A stretch of DNA of 64,000 nt from JAICJC01 sp963709425 (GCA_963709425.1 CAVPWG010000004.1:372001-436000), one strand, 5' to 3'. Shown: positions 42,542 through 51,389, counted from the stretch's first letter. The notes: generated by a model from the sequence alone, not told the origin. Numbers and translations are program-made.

Positions 42542-43256
42542 CAAGCAGGAGCGTCCGGGCCAGGCGAATGCCTCCGGGGGCCCCGATCCGGCGCTCGAGC
42601 TCGGCGACGACCGCCGCCTCCTCGGCCGGCGACAGCGTGTCGGCCAGCCGGGCGAAGTGGCCGATGCTCGCCGTGAGGTCGCGCCAGTGCTCGGCCGCGG
42701 ACTGCGGCCGGAGCTCGTCGCGGATGACGGTGCCCGTCGCCTCGAGGCCGGCGCGGCGGTGCAGCTCGACGAGCTCGTCGAGCACTCCGAGGCGGCCGAA
42801 GACCCGCGCGAAGGCCGCCCGCTCGGCGCCCAGCACCGCCGCGACGGCCGCCCGCGGCTCGCCGAACCAGGGGTTCTCCTCGATGCCCGCCCAGACGGCG
42901 GTTACAACCGACCCTCCCGGCGCGACAACCCGGGCCAGCTCGCGGAGCACCGCCTCTGGGTCCGGAGCGATCATCAGCGCGAGCCGGCTCACGGCCGCCG
43001 CGAAGGCGCCGTCCCCGAACGGCAGCGGCTCGGTCATGTCGGCGTGGAGGAAGCGGGCAGAGGCTCCGGCCTGACCGGCCCGCTCCCGAGCCTCGGCCAG
43101 CCGCCCTTCGCTCACGTCGATCCCGGTCACGGCGGACCCGGCCTGGGCCAGCTCGACGGCCAGCCTTCCGCTCCCGCAGCCCACGTCGAGCACCGACGGG
43201 GCTCCGCCGATCGCCGCCAGGATCTCGGGGAAGCCCGGCGGGCTCCCGTCGGTCAC
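42510..43256 (-). CDS. Class I SAM-dependent methyltransferase
   Basis: 248 aa from GTG 43256, overlapping the XdhC stop. Motif I VLDVGCGSGRLAVELAQAGS, then TGIDVSEGRLAEARERAGQ and RFLHADMTEPLPFGDGAFAA; RVVAPGGSVVTAVWAG is motif III. UbiE/Methyltransf_11 type. It ends the cox operon, yet could be an independent small-molecule methylase. Its 3' end overlaps deoR by 32 bases on the other strand. Confidence 0.8.
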   Translation of the reverse strand: MTDGSPPGFPEILAAIGGAPSVLDVGCGSGRLAVELAQAGSAVTGIDVSEGRLAEARERAGQAGASARFLHADMTEPLPFGDGAFAAAVSRLALMIAPDPEAVLRELARVVAPGGSVVTAVWAGIEENPWFGEPRAAVAAVLGAERAAFARVFGRLGVLDELVELHRRAGLEATGTVIRDELRPQSAAEHWRDLTASIGHFARLADTLSPAEEAAVVAELERRIGAPGGIRLARTLLLATAPAPPRRG

Positions 43257-44155
43257 TGCGCCTTCACGCCGCCAATGTAGCGAGCCGGGTCGGCCTCGAA
43301 TCTCGCGCGGCAGCCCGAGCAGCAGAAGTGATACGCGACGCCGTCGACGATGACCATCTCGCCGACCGGCTGGGTTGGCACGCGCATCCCGCACACCGGA
43401 TCGACGGCTTCGGCAACCGACGCGATGTCGGCGCTCCAGGCGTCGTCGGCAGCCGAGTGGCGCCACGCCACGAGCTCGGCGAGGACGGCGACCGCGATCT
43501 CCTCCTGGCGCAGCGGGCCCAGGTCGAGGCCGGCGGGGCTGCGGACGCGGGCCAGAGCGGCATCGTCGACTCCGCGCTCACGCAGGACATCGAAGACGGA
43601 CGCCGCCCGCCGGGTGCTCGCGACGAGCCCGACGTAGCCGGCGCCCGACGTGAGCGCCGCCTGGAGCACGTCCTCGTCGCCGCGGCCCATCGCCGCGATC
43701 ACGACGGCGTCCGGCCCGCCGTCCACCTCCCGGCTGACACGCCATCCGACGGCCGGCGCGAGCTCGCTGAGCGCCCGGGCCGCGGGGCTGTCGCCGACCA
43801 CGGCCAAGAGCGGCCCGGCGACGCACGGCTCGAGCAGCACCTCGACCGTTCCCTCCGACGCGCACGTCGTGGCGACGACGACATCGGCCCCGGCGGGGTC
43901 GAGATCGCCCTCGGGCCCGATCCGGACGAGCCGCGGCTCGCCGGCTGCGAGCGCGCGCAGCGACTCGCGGATGACGACGGGCTCCGCGCACGCTCCTCCC
44001 ACCCAGCCGGCGATGCTGCCGTCGGCCCGCACGAGGGCCCGGTCGCCGGGCCGCGTCGATGCCGGGCGGCGGACGCGGACGACCGTCGCGAGCACGTAGG
44101 GCTCGCCGTCGGCCGCGAGCCGCCCGGCCATGACGATGACGTCGTCGGGGGTCAC
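43253..44155 (-). CDS. XdhC/CoxI family molybdenum-cofactor maturation protein with C-terminal YHS domain
   Basis: 300 aa from GTG 44155, overlapping the coxL stop (GTGA). The XdhC N-terminal domain has LATVVRVRRPASTRPGDRAL and WVGGACAEPVV; a Rossmann domain follows (LLAVVGDSPAARALSEL, GAGYVGLVASTRRAA). The C-terminus adds a YHS/TRASH-like metal module: VDPVCGMRVP and YHFCCSGCRARFEADPARY. XdhC proteins sulfurate or insert the Mo cofactor; in CODH, CoxF/CoxI relatives help build the Mo-Cu centre. The Cys-rich YHS part could bring in copper, which is an inference. Confidence 0.8.
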   Translation of the reverse strand: MTPDDVIVMAGRLAADGEPYVLATVVRVRRPASTRPGDRALVRADGSIAGWVGGACAEPVVIRESLRALAAGEPRLVRIGPEGDLDPAGADVVVATTCASEGTVEVLLEPCVAGPLLAVVGDSPAARALSELAPAVGWRVSREVDGGPDAVVIAAMGRGDEDVLQAALTSGAGYVGLVASTRRAASVFDVLRERGVDDAALARVRSPAGLDLGPLRQEEIAVAVLAELVAWRHSAADDAWSADIASVAEAVDPVCGMRVPTQPVGEMVIVDGVAYHFCCSGCRARFEADPARYIGGVKAQ

Positions 44156-46497
44156 TCCGCCAGGCCCGCCTCCACCAGCGACTGCCACACCTTCGCGGGC
44201 GTGACCGGCATCTCGAAGTTGCGTACGCCGGCGTGGGCGAGGGCGTCGACCACGGCGTTCACGTACGCGGCCGGCGAGCCGACCGTCGCGGACTCGCCGA
44301 CGCCCTTGGCGCCGAACGGATGGTGCGGGGACGGCGTGACGGTCTCGTGCATCTCGAACTTGGGGGTCTCCCAGGCCGTCGGCAGGAGGTAGTCCATGAA
44401 GCTCGAGCCGATGCAGTTGCCGTCGTCGTCGAACGTGATGAGCTCCATCGCCGCGATGGCGAAGCCCTCCGTCAGGCCGCCGGTGATCTGGCCCTCGACG
44501 ATCATCGGGTTGATACGGACTCCGCAGTCGTCGACGGCGACGACCCTCAGCACCTTCCACTCCCCGGTGCCGCGATCGATCTCGACGACCACCGCGTACG
44601 TGCCGAACGGGAACGTCATGTTCGGCGGGTCGTAGTAGGTGACGCCCTCGAGGCCCGCCTCGAGCCCGTCCGGAAGGTTCGTGTACGCCGCGAACGCGCA
44701 GTCCTGGATCGTCTTCGACTTGTCGGGGCTGCCCTTCACGTGGAATGCGCCCTTCTCCCACTCGAGGTCGTCCTCGGACGCCTCGAGCAGGTGCGCGGCG
44801 ATGGTGCGCGCCTTGTCGCGCAGCTTGCGTGCGATCACCGCAGTGGCGGCACCGCTGGTCGGGGTCGAGCGGCTGGCGTATGTGCCGAGCCCGTAGGGCG
44901 TCGTGTCGGTATCGCCCTCCTCGACCAGCACGTGCTCGGCGGGGATGCCGAGCTCCTCGGCGACGATCTGGCCGTAGGTCGTCTCGTGGCCCTGACCCTG
45001 GGACTTCGTGCCCAGCTTCAGGATCGCCTTGCCTGTGGGGTGGATGCGGAGCTCGGCCGAGTCGAACATCCGAAGGCCGGCGATGTCGTAGATCTTGCCC
45101 GGCCCCGCGCCGACGACCTCGGTGAACGACGCGACGCCGATCCCGATCAGCCGGCCCTCGGCCCGCGCCGCCTCCTGCTCCTTGCGCAGCTCGGCATAGC
45201 CGAGCTTCTCGAGCGCGAGGTCGTGCGCCTTCGCGTAGTCGCCCGAGTCGTACTCGAACCCGGTCGCGGACGTGTACGGGAACTGCTCCGGCTTGATGAA
45301 GTTCTGCGTGCGGAAGTCGGCCGGGTCGACGCCCAGCTCGTACGCGGCCGTCTGCACGAGCCGCTCGATCAGGTACGAGGCCTCGGTGACCCGGAACGAG
45401 CACCGGTAGGCGACGCCGCCGGGCGCCTTGTTCGTGTATGCGCCCACGGCGCTCACGTGCGCCGCGGGGATGTCGTAGGAGCCCGTGCAGATGTGGAAGA
45501 GCCCGGCCTTGAAGCGGGTGGGCTGGGCGTCGGCGAAGAACGCGCCGTTATCGGAGAGGAGCGACGCGCGCAGGCCCGTCATCCTCCCGTCCTTGAGCGC
45601 CAGCTCGCCGTGCATGTGGTAGTCACGCGCGAAGCCGGTCGAGATCAGGTTGCCGAACCGGTCCTCGATCCACTTCACCGGCCGGCCGATCAGAAGCGAC
45701 GCCGCCGTCGCGACCACGTAGCCCGGGTAGATGGGCACCTTGTTCCCGAAGCCGCCGCCGATGTCGGGCGAGACGATCCGGATCTGGTGCTCGGGAAGCC
45801 CCGCCACGATCGCAAACAGCGTGCGATGGGCGTGCGGAGCCTGCGACGTCATGTAGATCGTGGCCTTGCCGCTCGCCGGGTTGACGTCGGCGACACACCC
45901 GCAGCACTCCAGGGGCGCCGGGTGGCAGCGCGGGTAGAAGGTGTCGAGCGACACCACCTTGTCGGCCTCCGCGAACGCGCGGTCGGTGGCCTCCTTGTCT
46001 CCCGCCTCCCAGTCGTAGATGTGGTTCCCGGTCTGGCCCTCCTTGTCATCGCGGATCACGGGCGCGCCTTCGGCGAGCGCCTGCTGCGGCGAGGTGACCG
46101 CCGGCAGCATCTCGTAGTCGACGTCGATCAGCTCGAGCGCGTCACGCGCGATGTACGCGCTCTCGGCGACCACCGCGGCGACCTCCTGGCCTTGGAAGCG
46201 GACCTTGTCGGTGGCGAGCACGGCCTGCGTGTCGCCGGACAGCGTCGGCATCCAGGCCAGGTTGTGCTGCGCCATCAGCTCGCCCGTTACGACCGCGACC
46301 ACGCCCGGGAGCGCCGATGCGCGGCTCGTGTCGATCGACTTGATGCGGGCGTGCGCCACCGGGCTCCGCAGCAGCTCGAGGTGGAGCATGTTCGGAAGGG
46401 TGATGTCGTCGACGTAGTTTCCGCGGCCGCGGAGGAAGCGGGCGTCCTCGATCCGCTTCACCGAGTGCCCGAGGCCGCGCGGTTCGACTGTGGCCAT
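44152..46497 (-). CDS. coxL: Aerobic carbon monoxide dehydrogenase large subunit, form I
   Basis: 781 aa Mo-Cu subunit from ATG 46497. The diagnostic form I loop AYRCSFR lies at residues 363-369, with Cys366 as the copper ligand. Other cofactor blocks: PDIGGGFGNKVPIYPGYV, GTKSQGQGHETTYGQIVAEE and GAKGVGESATVGSPAAYVNA (catalytic Glu in GVGE). The enzyme oxidises CO to CO2 at atmospheric or higher levels and feeds electrons to quinone. Order M-S-L matches form I operons; three bases separate it from coxS. Confidence 0.93.
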   Translation of the reverse strand: MATVEPRGLGHSVKRIEDARFLRGRGNYVDDITLPNMLHLELLRSPVAHARIKSIDTSRASALPGVVAVVTGELMAQHNLAWMPTLSGDTQAVLATDKVRFQGQEVAAVVAESAYIARDALELIDVDYEMLPAVTSPQQALAEGAPVIRDDKEGQTGNHIYDWEAGDKEATDRAFAEADKVVSLDTFYPRCHPAPLECCGCVADVNPASGKATIYMTSQAPHAHRTLFAIVAGLPEHQIRIVSPDIGGGFGNKVPIYPGYVVATAASLLIGRPVKWIEDRFGNLISTGFARDYHMHGELALKDGRMTGLRASLLSDNGAFFADAQPTRFKAGLFHICTGSYDIPAAHVSAVGAYTNKAPGGVAYRCSFRVTEASYLIERLVQTAAYELGVDPADFRTQNFIKPEQFPYTSATGFEYDSGDYAKAHDLALEKLGYAELRKEQEAARAEGRLIGIGVASFTEVVGAGPGKIYDIAGLRMFDSAELRIHPTGKAILKLGTKSQGQGHETTYGQIVAEELGIPAEHVLVEEGDTDTTPYGLGTYASRSTPTSGAATAVIARKLRDKARTIAAHLLEASEDDLEWEKGAFHVKGSPDKSKTIQDCAFAAYTNLPDGLEAGLEGVTYYDPPNMTFPFGTYAVVVEIDRGTGEWKVLRVVAVDDCGVRINPMIVEGQITGGLTEGFAIAAMELITFDDDGNCIGSSFMDYLLPTAWETPKFEMHETVTPSPHHPFGAKGVGESATVGSPAAYVNAVVDALAHAGVRNFEMPVTPAKVWQSLVEAGLAE

Positions 46498-46499
46498 GG

Positions 46500-47009
46500 T
46501 TAGCTCTCCTCCGCGAGCGCGGCGGCCGCGTGCTGCACGGCCTTCACGATGTTCTGATATCCGGTGCAGCGGCACACGTTCCCCGAGAGCGCCCAGCGGA
46601 TCTCCTCTTCCGTCGGGCTCGGGTTCTCGGCGAGAAACGCCACCGAGGTCAGCATCATCCCCGGGGTGCAGAAGCCGCACTGGAGGCCGTGCTCCTCGTG
46701 GAACCCGGTCTGGATGGCGTGGAGCTCGGGGCCCTGAGCGAGCCCCTCGACCGTGGTGATGGCCCGGCCCTCGGCCTGGACCGCGAACATGGTGCACGAC
46801 TTCGTCGGCACCCCGTCCACGAGGACGGTGCAGGCGCCGCAGCTCGTCGTGTCACACCCGATGTGCGTCCCGGTGAGGCCGAGCGTCTCGCGCAGGAAGT
46901 GGACGAGCAGGAGCCGCGTCTCGACCTCCTGGGAGCGCTCCTGGCCGTTGACGGTGGCGGTCACCCGGGCCGTGTGTGTCGTTTCTCCGACGGTGGTGGC
47001 CATGGTCAT
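46500..47009 (-). CDS. coxS: Carbon monoxide dehydrogenase [2Fe-2S] small subunit
   Basis: 169 aa from ATG 47009, overlapping the coxM stop (ATGA); ATG 47003 is an alternative. Ferredoxin-type cluster HIGCDTTSCGACTVLVDG plus KSCTMFAV, then the proximal cluster LQCGFCTPGMM and NVCRCTGYQNI. All eight Cys are present. It moves electrons from the Mo-Cu site to the CoxM flavin. Confidence 0.93.
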   Translation of the reverse strand: MTMATTVGETTHTARVTATVNGQERSQEVETRLLLVHFLRETLGLTGTHIGCDTTSCGACTVLVDGVPTKSCTMFAVQAEGRAITTVEGLAQGPELHAIQTGFHEEHGLQCGFCTPGMMLTSVAFLAENPSPTEEEIRWALSGNVCRCTGYQNIVKAVQHAAAALAEES

Positions 47010-47893
47010 CCCCCTTCTTGCCCGGCCTGGGCCTCGGCGACGGCCTGGCGCAGTCCACGCTCGGTGTAGACGCGGACGACGCTCCGCTTGAACTCCGCCG
47101 TGCCGCGCACGTCGTCGCGCGGCTGGGCGGCCTCGGCGGCCAGTCGGGCCGCGTCCTTGATCGCATCCTCGTCGGGAGCGCGCCCGACGAGCGCCTCCTC
47201 GGCAGCGCGGGCCCGCATGTTGGTCGGGCCGACTCCCGTGAGCGCGATGCCGGCCCGGCTGACGCTCCCGTTGGAGAGCGACACCTGGACGGCGACGCCG
47301 ACGGTGGCGAAGTCGCCGATCTTGCGCTCCAGCTTCAGATACGTCCCGGAGGCGCGCGGTCCCGGGTCGGGGACGTGCACCTCGGTGATGAGCTCGTTGG
47401 GCTCGAGCGCCGTCATGAACGGGCCCGCGAGCAGGTCGTCGATCGAGATCGCCCGCGACGCTCCGCCCGGCCCGCGCACCGCGACCTCGGCGCCGGCCGC
47501 GAGCAGCACCGAGCCCCAGTCGCCCTGCGGGTCGGCGTGCGCCAGCGAGCCGCACACCGTTCCGTGGTTTCGCACGATCGGGTCGGAGATCTGCGGCGCC
47601 GCCCTGCCGAGAGCCGCGTACCGACCACGGAGGTGCTCCGACCGCTCGCAATCCTTGTGACGGACGCGGGCCCCGATGACGAGGCCGTCGCCGCCGGAGG
47701 CGATGGTGTCGCCGAGGTCGGCGACACGGTTGATGTCGATGAGCGCCGTCGGCGCCGCGAAGCGCAGTTTCATGAGCGGGATCAGGCTCTGGCCGCCGGC
47801 CAGCACCTTCCCGTCGTCGCCGTGCTCGTCGAGGTGCGCGATCGCATCGTCGAGCGTTGTGGGCGCCAGATACTCGAAGCTGGCCGGGTACAC
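47006..47893 (-). CDS. coxM: Carbon monoxide dehydrogenase FAD-binding medium subunit
   Basis: 295 aa from GTG 47893, preceded by GGAGGG six bases upstream. FAD loops are VLAGGQSLIPLMKLR and the HGTVCGSLAHADPQGD segment (TVGGS-like), with the conserved IGDFATVGVAVQV near the C-terminal domain. It is the first gene of coxMSL; the 212-base upstream gap toward the HesB-like gene contains repeat copy 5 and the likely promoter. Confidence 0.92.
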   Translation of the reverse strand: MYPASFEYLAPTTLDDAIAHLDEHGDDGKVLAGGQSLIPLMKLRFAAPTALIDINRVADLGDTIASGGDGLVIGARVRHKDCERSEHLRGRYAALGRAAPQISDPIVRNHGTVCGSLAHADPQGDWGSVLLAAGAEVAVRGPGGASRAISIDDLLAGPFMTALEPNELITEVHVPDPGPRASGTYLKLERKIGDFATVGVAVQVSLSNGSVSRAGIALTGVGPTNMRARAAEEALVGRAPDEDAIKDAARLAAEAAQPRDDVRGTAEFKRSVVRVYTERGLRQAVAEAQAGQEGG

Positions 47894-48020
47894 GTCATCC
47901 CTCCCTCCGGCGGGCGCGCCCGGCTTCCGCGGGCCGGGCCGGCCCGACGCTCGAAGATGCGTCGGAGGATACCGTCTGGGGTTGGCGCCGTGTGTGGCGG
48001 CCGTCCTGTCAGGCAGCTGA

Positions 48021-48051
48021 TGCAAAAACGGGGTCAGACCCCGTCGTTGCA
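48021..48051. repeat. Dispersed palindromic repeat, copy 5
   Basis: ACGGGGTC-A-GACCCCGT (48028-48044) is perfect, and outer TGCAA/TTGCA (48021-48025, 48047-48051) pair as well. Unlike the others it lies between divergent genes, upstream of coxM and of the HesB-like gene. Confidence 0.65.
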
Positions 48052-48105
48052 CGTTTCGCCAGGCGCCCCGTGGGTAGTCAGCGGGTTCTCACCCTAGGAG
48101 GACGC

Positions 48106-48396
48106 ATGATCACGCTGACCACAGAGGCCACCGACGCGATCCGTGATCTGGTCGGCACGGCGGAGCTGCCGGATACCGGCGGGTTGCGGGTCGACACGAG
48201 CGACGCGACGCTGAACAGCGCACCGCCGAGCCTCGCGCTCACGCTCGTCGAGACGCCGATCGCCGGCGACGAGGTGATCGACGAGGGCGACGTCCACGTG
48301 TACGTCTCGAAGCAGGCGGCTCCGCTCCTCGACGGCAAGGAGCTCGACGCCCGCACCGAGGCCGGCGGCGTCACGTTCCTCGTGAACGAGCGGTAG
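48106..48396 (+). CDS. HesB/IscA-like protein lacking the cluster cysteines
   Basis: 96 aa, ATG 48106, with TAGGAGGACGC giving an ideal ribosome site. Fe-S-biogenesis fold (MITLTTEATDAIRDLVG; SLALTLVETPIAGDEVI; VHVYVSKQAAPLLDGKELDA). A-type scaffolds bind clusters through three Cys; none is present here, so it is probably not a cluster carrier. Such Cys-free homologues are known in Actinobacteria, with unknown function. It converges on the Fe-S oxidoreductase gene. Confidence 0.7.
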   Translation: MITLTTEATDAIRDLVGTAELPDTGGLRVDTSDATLNSAPPSLALTLVETPIAGDEVIDEGDVHVYVSKQAAPLLDGKELDARTEAGGVTFLVNER

Positions 48397-48412
48397 GGCG
48401 CGAACCACCGGG

Positions 48413-48435
48413 GCCAGGCCCAGGATGGGCCTGGC
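48413..48435. repeat. Dispersed palindromic repeat, copy 6 (GGCCTGGC variant)
   Basis: GCCAGGCCCA (48413-48422) and TGGGCCTGGC (48426-48435) are perfect inverted arms around GGA. ACCATGGGGTCAGG just after resembles the other copies' cores. It lies between convergent genes and could end both transcripts. Confidence 0.6.
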
Positions 48436-48444
48436 ACCATGGGG

Positions 48445-50334
48445 TCAGGTGTCGTCGAGCGATTCGGCGAGGAGGGTCGCCACGTCTGCCACCCGCAGGT
48501 CGCGGCCCGAGGTGCGAACGCCGTCGTCGAGCATGATCGTGCAGTAGGGGCAGGCGACGGCCAGGGTGTCTGCGCCGGTCTCGGCTGCTTCGCGGACGCG
48601 CTCCTCGTTGATCCCCTGCCCCCGCTCCTCCATCCACATGTGCGCGCCGCCCGCGCCGCAGCAGAACGTCTGCTTGCCGGTGCGCTCCATCTCGACCGGG
48701 GTGCCGACCGCGGCCACCAGCTCGCGCGGCTCGGTCACGACGTCGTTGTGCCGGGCCAGGTAGCACGAGTCGTGATACGTGATGGGCTTGTCGCCGCCGC
48801 CCGGCGTGATCCGCCCCTCGCGCACCAGCTCCGCCAGAAGCTCCGAATGGTGCACGACCTCGTAGCTCCCGCCGAAGTCCGGATACTCGTTCGCGAGCGT
48901 GTTGAAGCAGTGCGGGCAGGATGTGACGATCTTGCCGGCGCCGGTTTCGTTCAGCGTCTCGACGTTCTGCTCGGCGAACGCCTGGAACACGTACTCGTTC
49001 CCCATCCGCCGGGCGGGGTCGCCGGTACACGCCTCGCGGGGCCCCAGGATCGCGAAATCGACGCCGGCCGCCTGGAGCAGCCTGGCCGTCGATTCGGCCG
49101 ACGCCTTGGCGCGCTCGTCGAACGATGCCGCGCAGCCGACCCAGTAGAGCAGCTCCGGCGCCGGGTCTCCCGGCTCGAGCACCCGCACTCCGAGCCCCTC
49201 GGCCCACGCCGCCCGCTCGGACTGCGCCTTCCCCCACGGGTTCGACGAGCGTTCGACGTCGCGCAGCATCGGGTCGGCCTCGGCCGGGAAGCGGGCGTCG
49301 ACCATGACGAGGTGGCGGCGCAGGTCGACGATGTGGTCGATGTGCTCGATCGAGACCGGGCAGGCCTGCACGCATGCGCCGCATGTGACGCAGTCCCACA
49401 CCACGTCGTCCGTCACCGCGCTCGGGACGAGCGGCGTCGCCTCGCCGCCCCCGGCCGCCACCGCCGGCCCCTCGGCGAAGAGCTGGTCGCGCAGCCCCAT
49501 GATGAGGAGCTTGGGCGAGAGCGCCTTGCCGGTCGCCCACGCCGGGCACGCGTCCTGACAACGGCCGCATTCGGTGCACGAGAAGGTGTCGATCACCTGC
49601 TTCCACGTCATGTCGGCGACCGTGCCGGAGCCGAGCCGCATGTCCTCTTCAGGCCCCTCCTCGTCAAACCGCAGCGGCTCGAGCCGGCCCCGTGCACGCG
49701 TCCGCCCGAAGAAGACGTTCACCACCGCGGTCGCGATGTGGAGGTGCTTGGAGTGCGGCAGGTAGGCCAGGAACCCGATTATGAGGAGCACGTGCGCCCA
49801 GACGAAGACCCGCTCGGCGTCCTCGGTCCGCGGCCCGCCGCCGAACAGGTTCGAGAGCGCGTTCGCGACCGGCGACCACCCGGCCGGCCACTCGTTCAGG
49901 TCGAGCGCGATCCGGGTGGCGTGCCACAGGAGAAGCGTCGTCACGATGCCGGCGATGAGCGTCAGGATCAGGTCGGCCTCGCCGACGTGGCTCCCCTCGA
50001 ACCGGGCCGGCCGCTGCACCTTGCGGATGACGAACGCCGTCACGACGCCCGCCAGCACCAGCACCGCGAAGACGTCGACGAGCAGCGCGAACCACCCCTG
50101 GCTTCCGAGCCACGGGATCGTCTGGTGCTTGTCGACGACCGCGATCATCGCCATCACGATCGTGGGGAAGAGCACGAGGAAGCCCCAGAAGATGAAGGCG
50201 TGCATCAGCCCGGGGACGAGCCGCTGGAGCAGCTTGCGCTGGCCGAGCGCGATCACGACCTCGTTCCGGACGCGGGCCGGGAGCTCGCCAGACCGGTCGC
50301 TCGGGCGGCCCATCCTGACGAGCCGTGCGAGCAC
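48445..50334 (-). CDS. Membrane-bound Fe-S oxidoreductase, ETF:(mena)quinone oxidoreductase (EMO)-like
   Basis: 629 aa as called from GTG 50334. The N-terminal third is a cytochrome-b/nitrate-reductase-gamma-like membrane domain (LMHAFIFWGFLVLFPTIVMA, AHVLLIIGFLAYLPHSKHLH with haem-type His). Two 4Fe-4S sites follow (FSCTECGRCQDACP, CVTCGACVQACP), then two CCG domains (YWVGCAASF, TSCPHC; DSCYLARH, FCCGAGG, ACPYC). This layout fits proteins that take electrons from ETF to menaquinone. A hydrophobic in-frame stretch at 50340-50402 looks like a missing first helix, but has no ATG, GTG or TTG. It follows etfA, whose flavin is the likely donor. Confidence 0.8.
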   Translation of the reverse strand: MLARLVRMGRPSDRSGELPARVRNEVVIALGQRKLLQRLVPGLMHAFIFWGFLVLFPTIVMAMIAVVDKHQTIPWLGSQGWFALLVDVFAVLVLAGVVTAFVIRKVQRPARFEGSHVGEADLILTLIAGIVTTLLLWHATRIALDLNEWPAGWSPVANALSNLFGGGPRTEDAERVFVWAHVLLIIGFLAYLPHSKHLHIATAVVNVFFGRTRARGRLEPLRFDEEGPEEDMRLGSGTVADMTWKQVIDTFSCTECGRCQDACPAWATGKALSPKLLIMGLRDQLFAEGPAVAAGGGEATPLVPSAVTDDVVWDCVTCGACVQACPVSIEHIDHIVDLRRHLVMVDARFPAEADPMLRDVERSSNPWGKAQSERAAWAEGLGVRVLEPGDPAPELLYWVGCAASFDERAKASAESTARLLQAAGVDFAILGPREACTGDPARRMGNEYVFQAFAEQNVETLNETGAGKIVTSCPHCFNTLANEYPDFGGSYEVVHHSELLAELVREGRITPGGGDKPITYHDSCYLARHNDVVTEPRELVAAVGTPVEMERTGKQTFCCGAGGAHMWMEERGQGINEERVREAAETGADTLAVACPYCTIMLDDGVRTSGRDLRVADVATLLAESLDDT

Positions 50335-50405
50335 GACCGCCCGCCTCGCGAACAGCCCTCCGCCGACCGCCGCGACCCCGAGCAGGACGAGGAGGGCGAC
50401 CGGGT

Positions 50406-51389
50406 CTATCCGCCCCTCCCCTTCCGGATCTCGCTGACCACCGCCGGCACGACCTCGTGCAGGTCGCCGATCACGGCGTAGTCGGCGTTGGCGATCATCG
50501 GCGCGTCGGGGTCGGTGTTGATCGCGAGGATCCGCTTGGCCCCCTTGCAGCCGGCCATGTGCTGGGTCGCGCCGCTGATCCCGCAGGGGATGTAGATCTC
50601 GGGGGCGATCTTCGTGCCGGTCTGGCCGACCTGGTCGGTGTGCGGGCGCCAGCCGGCGATCGTGACGGCGCGCGAGCAGCCGACCGCGCCGCCCAGAAGC
50701 TCGGCGAGCTCCTCGATGGCCGCGAACCCCTCGGCCGAGCCCGCGCCGCGGCCGCCGCTCACGACGACCTTCGCGTCCGCGAGCGACACGCCCCCGCCCG
50801 TGTCGGTCTGGGCCCGTTCGACGACGCGCGCGGCGAGGTCGGCCTCCACGAGCTCGGGCGCGAAGGTCGCGACCTCGGTCGTCGCGGGCACAGCGGCCGT
50901 CTGGGCCTCCACGGCGTGCGGGGCGACGGTGAACAGCTTCGTGGCGCCGTGGAGCCGAGCCTCCTCGAGCAGGCTCCCGCCCCAGCGGACGCGGGTGACC
51001 GCCGCGGGATCGCCCGGCGTGGCGGCGACGCAGTTTGCGGCGAGCGGCAGGTCCGAGATGGCGGCGGCGTGCGCCATGGCCTCGGTCGCGCGCTCGCTCC
51101 CCGACGCGACGACTGCGGCGGGCCCGAGCCGCGAGACCAGCCCCGCGATCGTCCTCCCCCAGGCCTGGGGCGCATAGGCGGCAAGCCCGTCGTGCTCGGC
51201 GACGTGTGCCCGCTCGACTCCCAGCTCCCCGAGCGCGGCCCCGGTATCGCCGCCGCCGGATCCGATCAGCACCGCCTCCAGGGTCGCCCCGGCCGCCTGG
51301 GCGTAGCCACGCGCGAGGGTGGCCGCCTGGCGCGAGAGGTCGTCGACGCCGCCGCCGTCATGCTCCACGAGGACGAGGACGGCGCTCAC
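50406..51389 (-). CDS. etfA: Electron transfer flavoprotein alpha subunit
   Basis: 327 aa from GTG 51389, overlapping the etfB stop (GTGA). The C-terminal FAD domain carries the family signature: VVVSGGRGAGSAEGFAAIEE, AGWRPHTDQVGQTGTKIAPE, YIPCGISGATQHMAGCKGAK and ILAINTDPDAPMIANADYAV. It accepts electrons from flavin dehydrogenases, here most likely the adjacent dimethylglycine-dehydrogenase-like enzyme and the TMADH-like enzyme. Confidence 0.95.
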   Translation of the reverse strand: MSAVLVLVEHDGGGVDDLSRQAATLARGYAQAAGATLEAVLIGSGGGDTGAALGELGVERAHVAEHDGLAAYAPQAWGRTIAGLVSRLGPAAVVASGSERATEAMAHAAAISDLPLAANCVAATPGDPAAVTRVRWGGSLLEEARLHGATKLFTVAPHAVEAQTAAVPATTEVATFAPELVEADLAARVVERAQTDTGGGVSLADAKVVVSGGRGAGSAEGFAAIEELAELLGGAVGCSRAVTIAGWRPHTDQVGQTGTKIAPEIYIPCGISGATQHMAGCKGAKRILAINTDPDAPMIANADYAVIGDLHEVVPAVVSEIRKGRGG

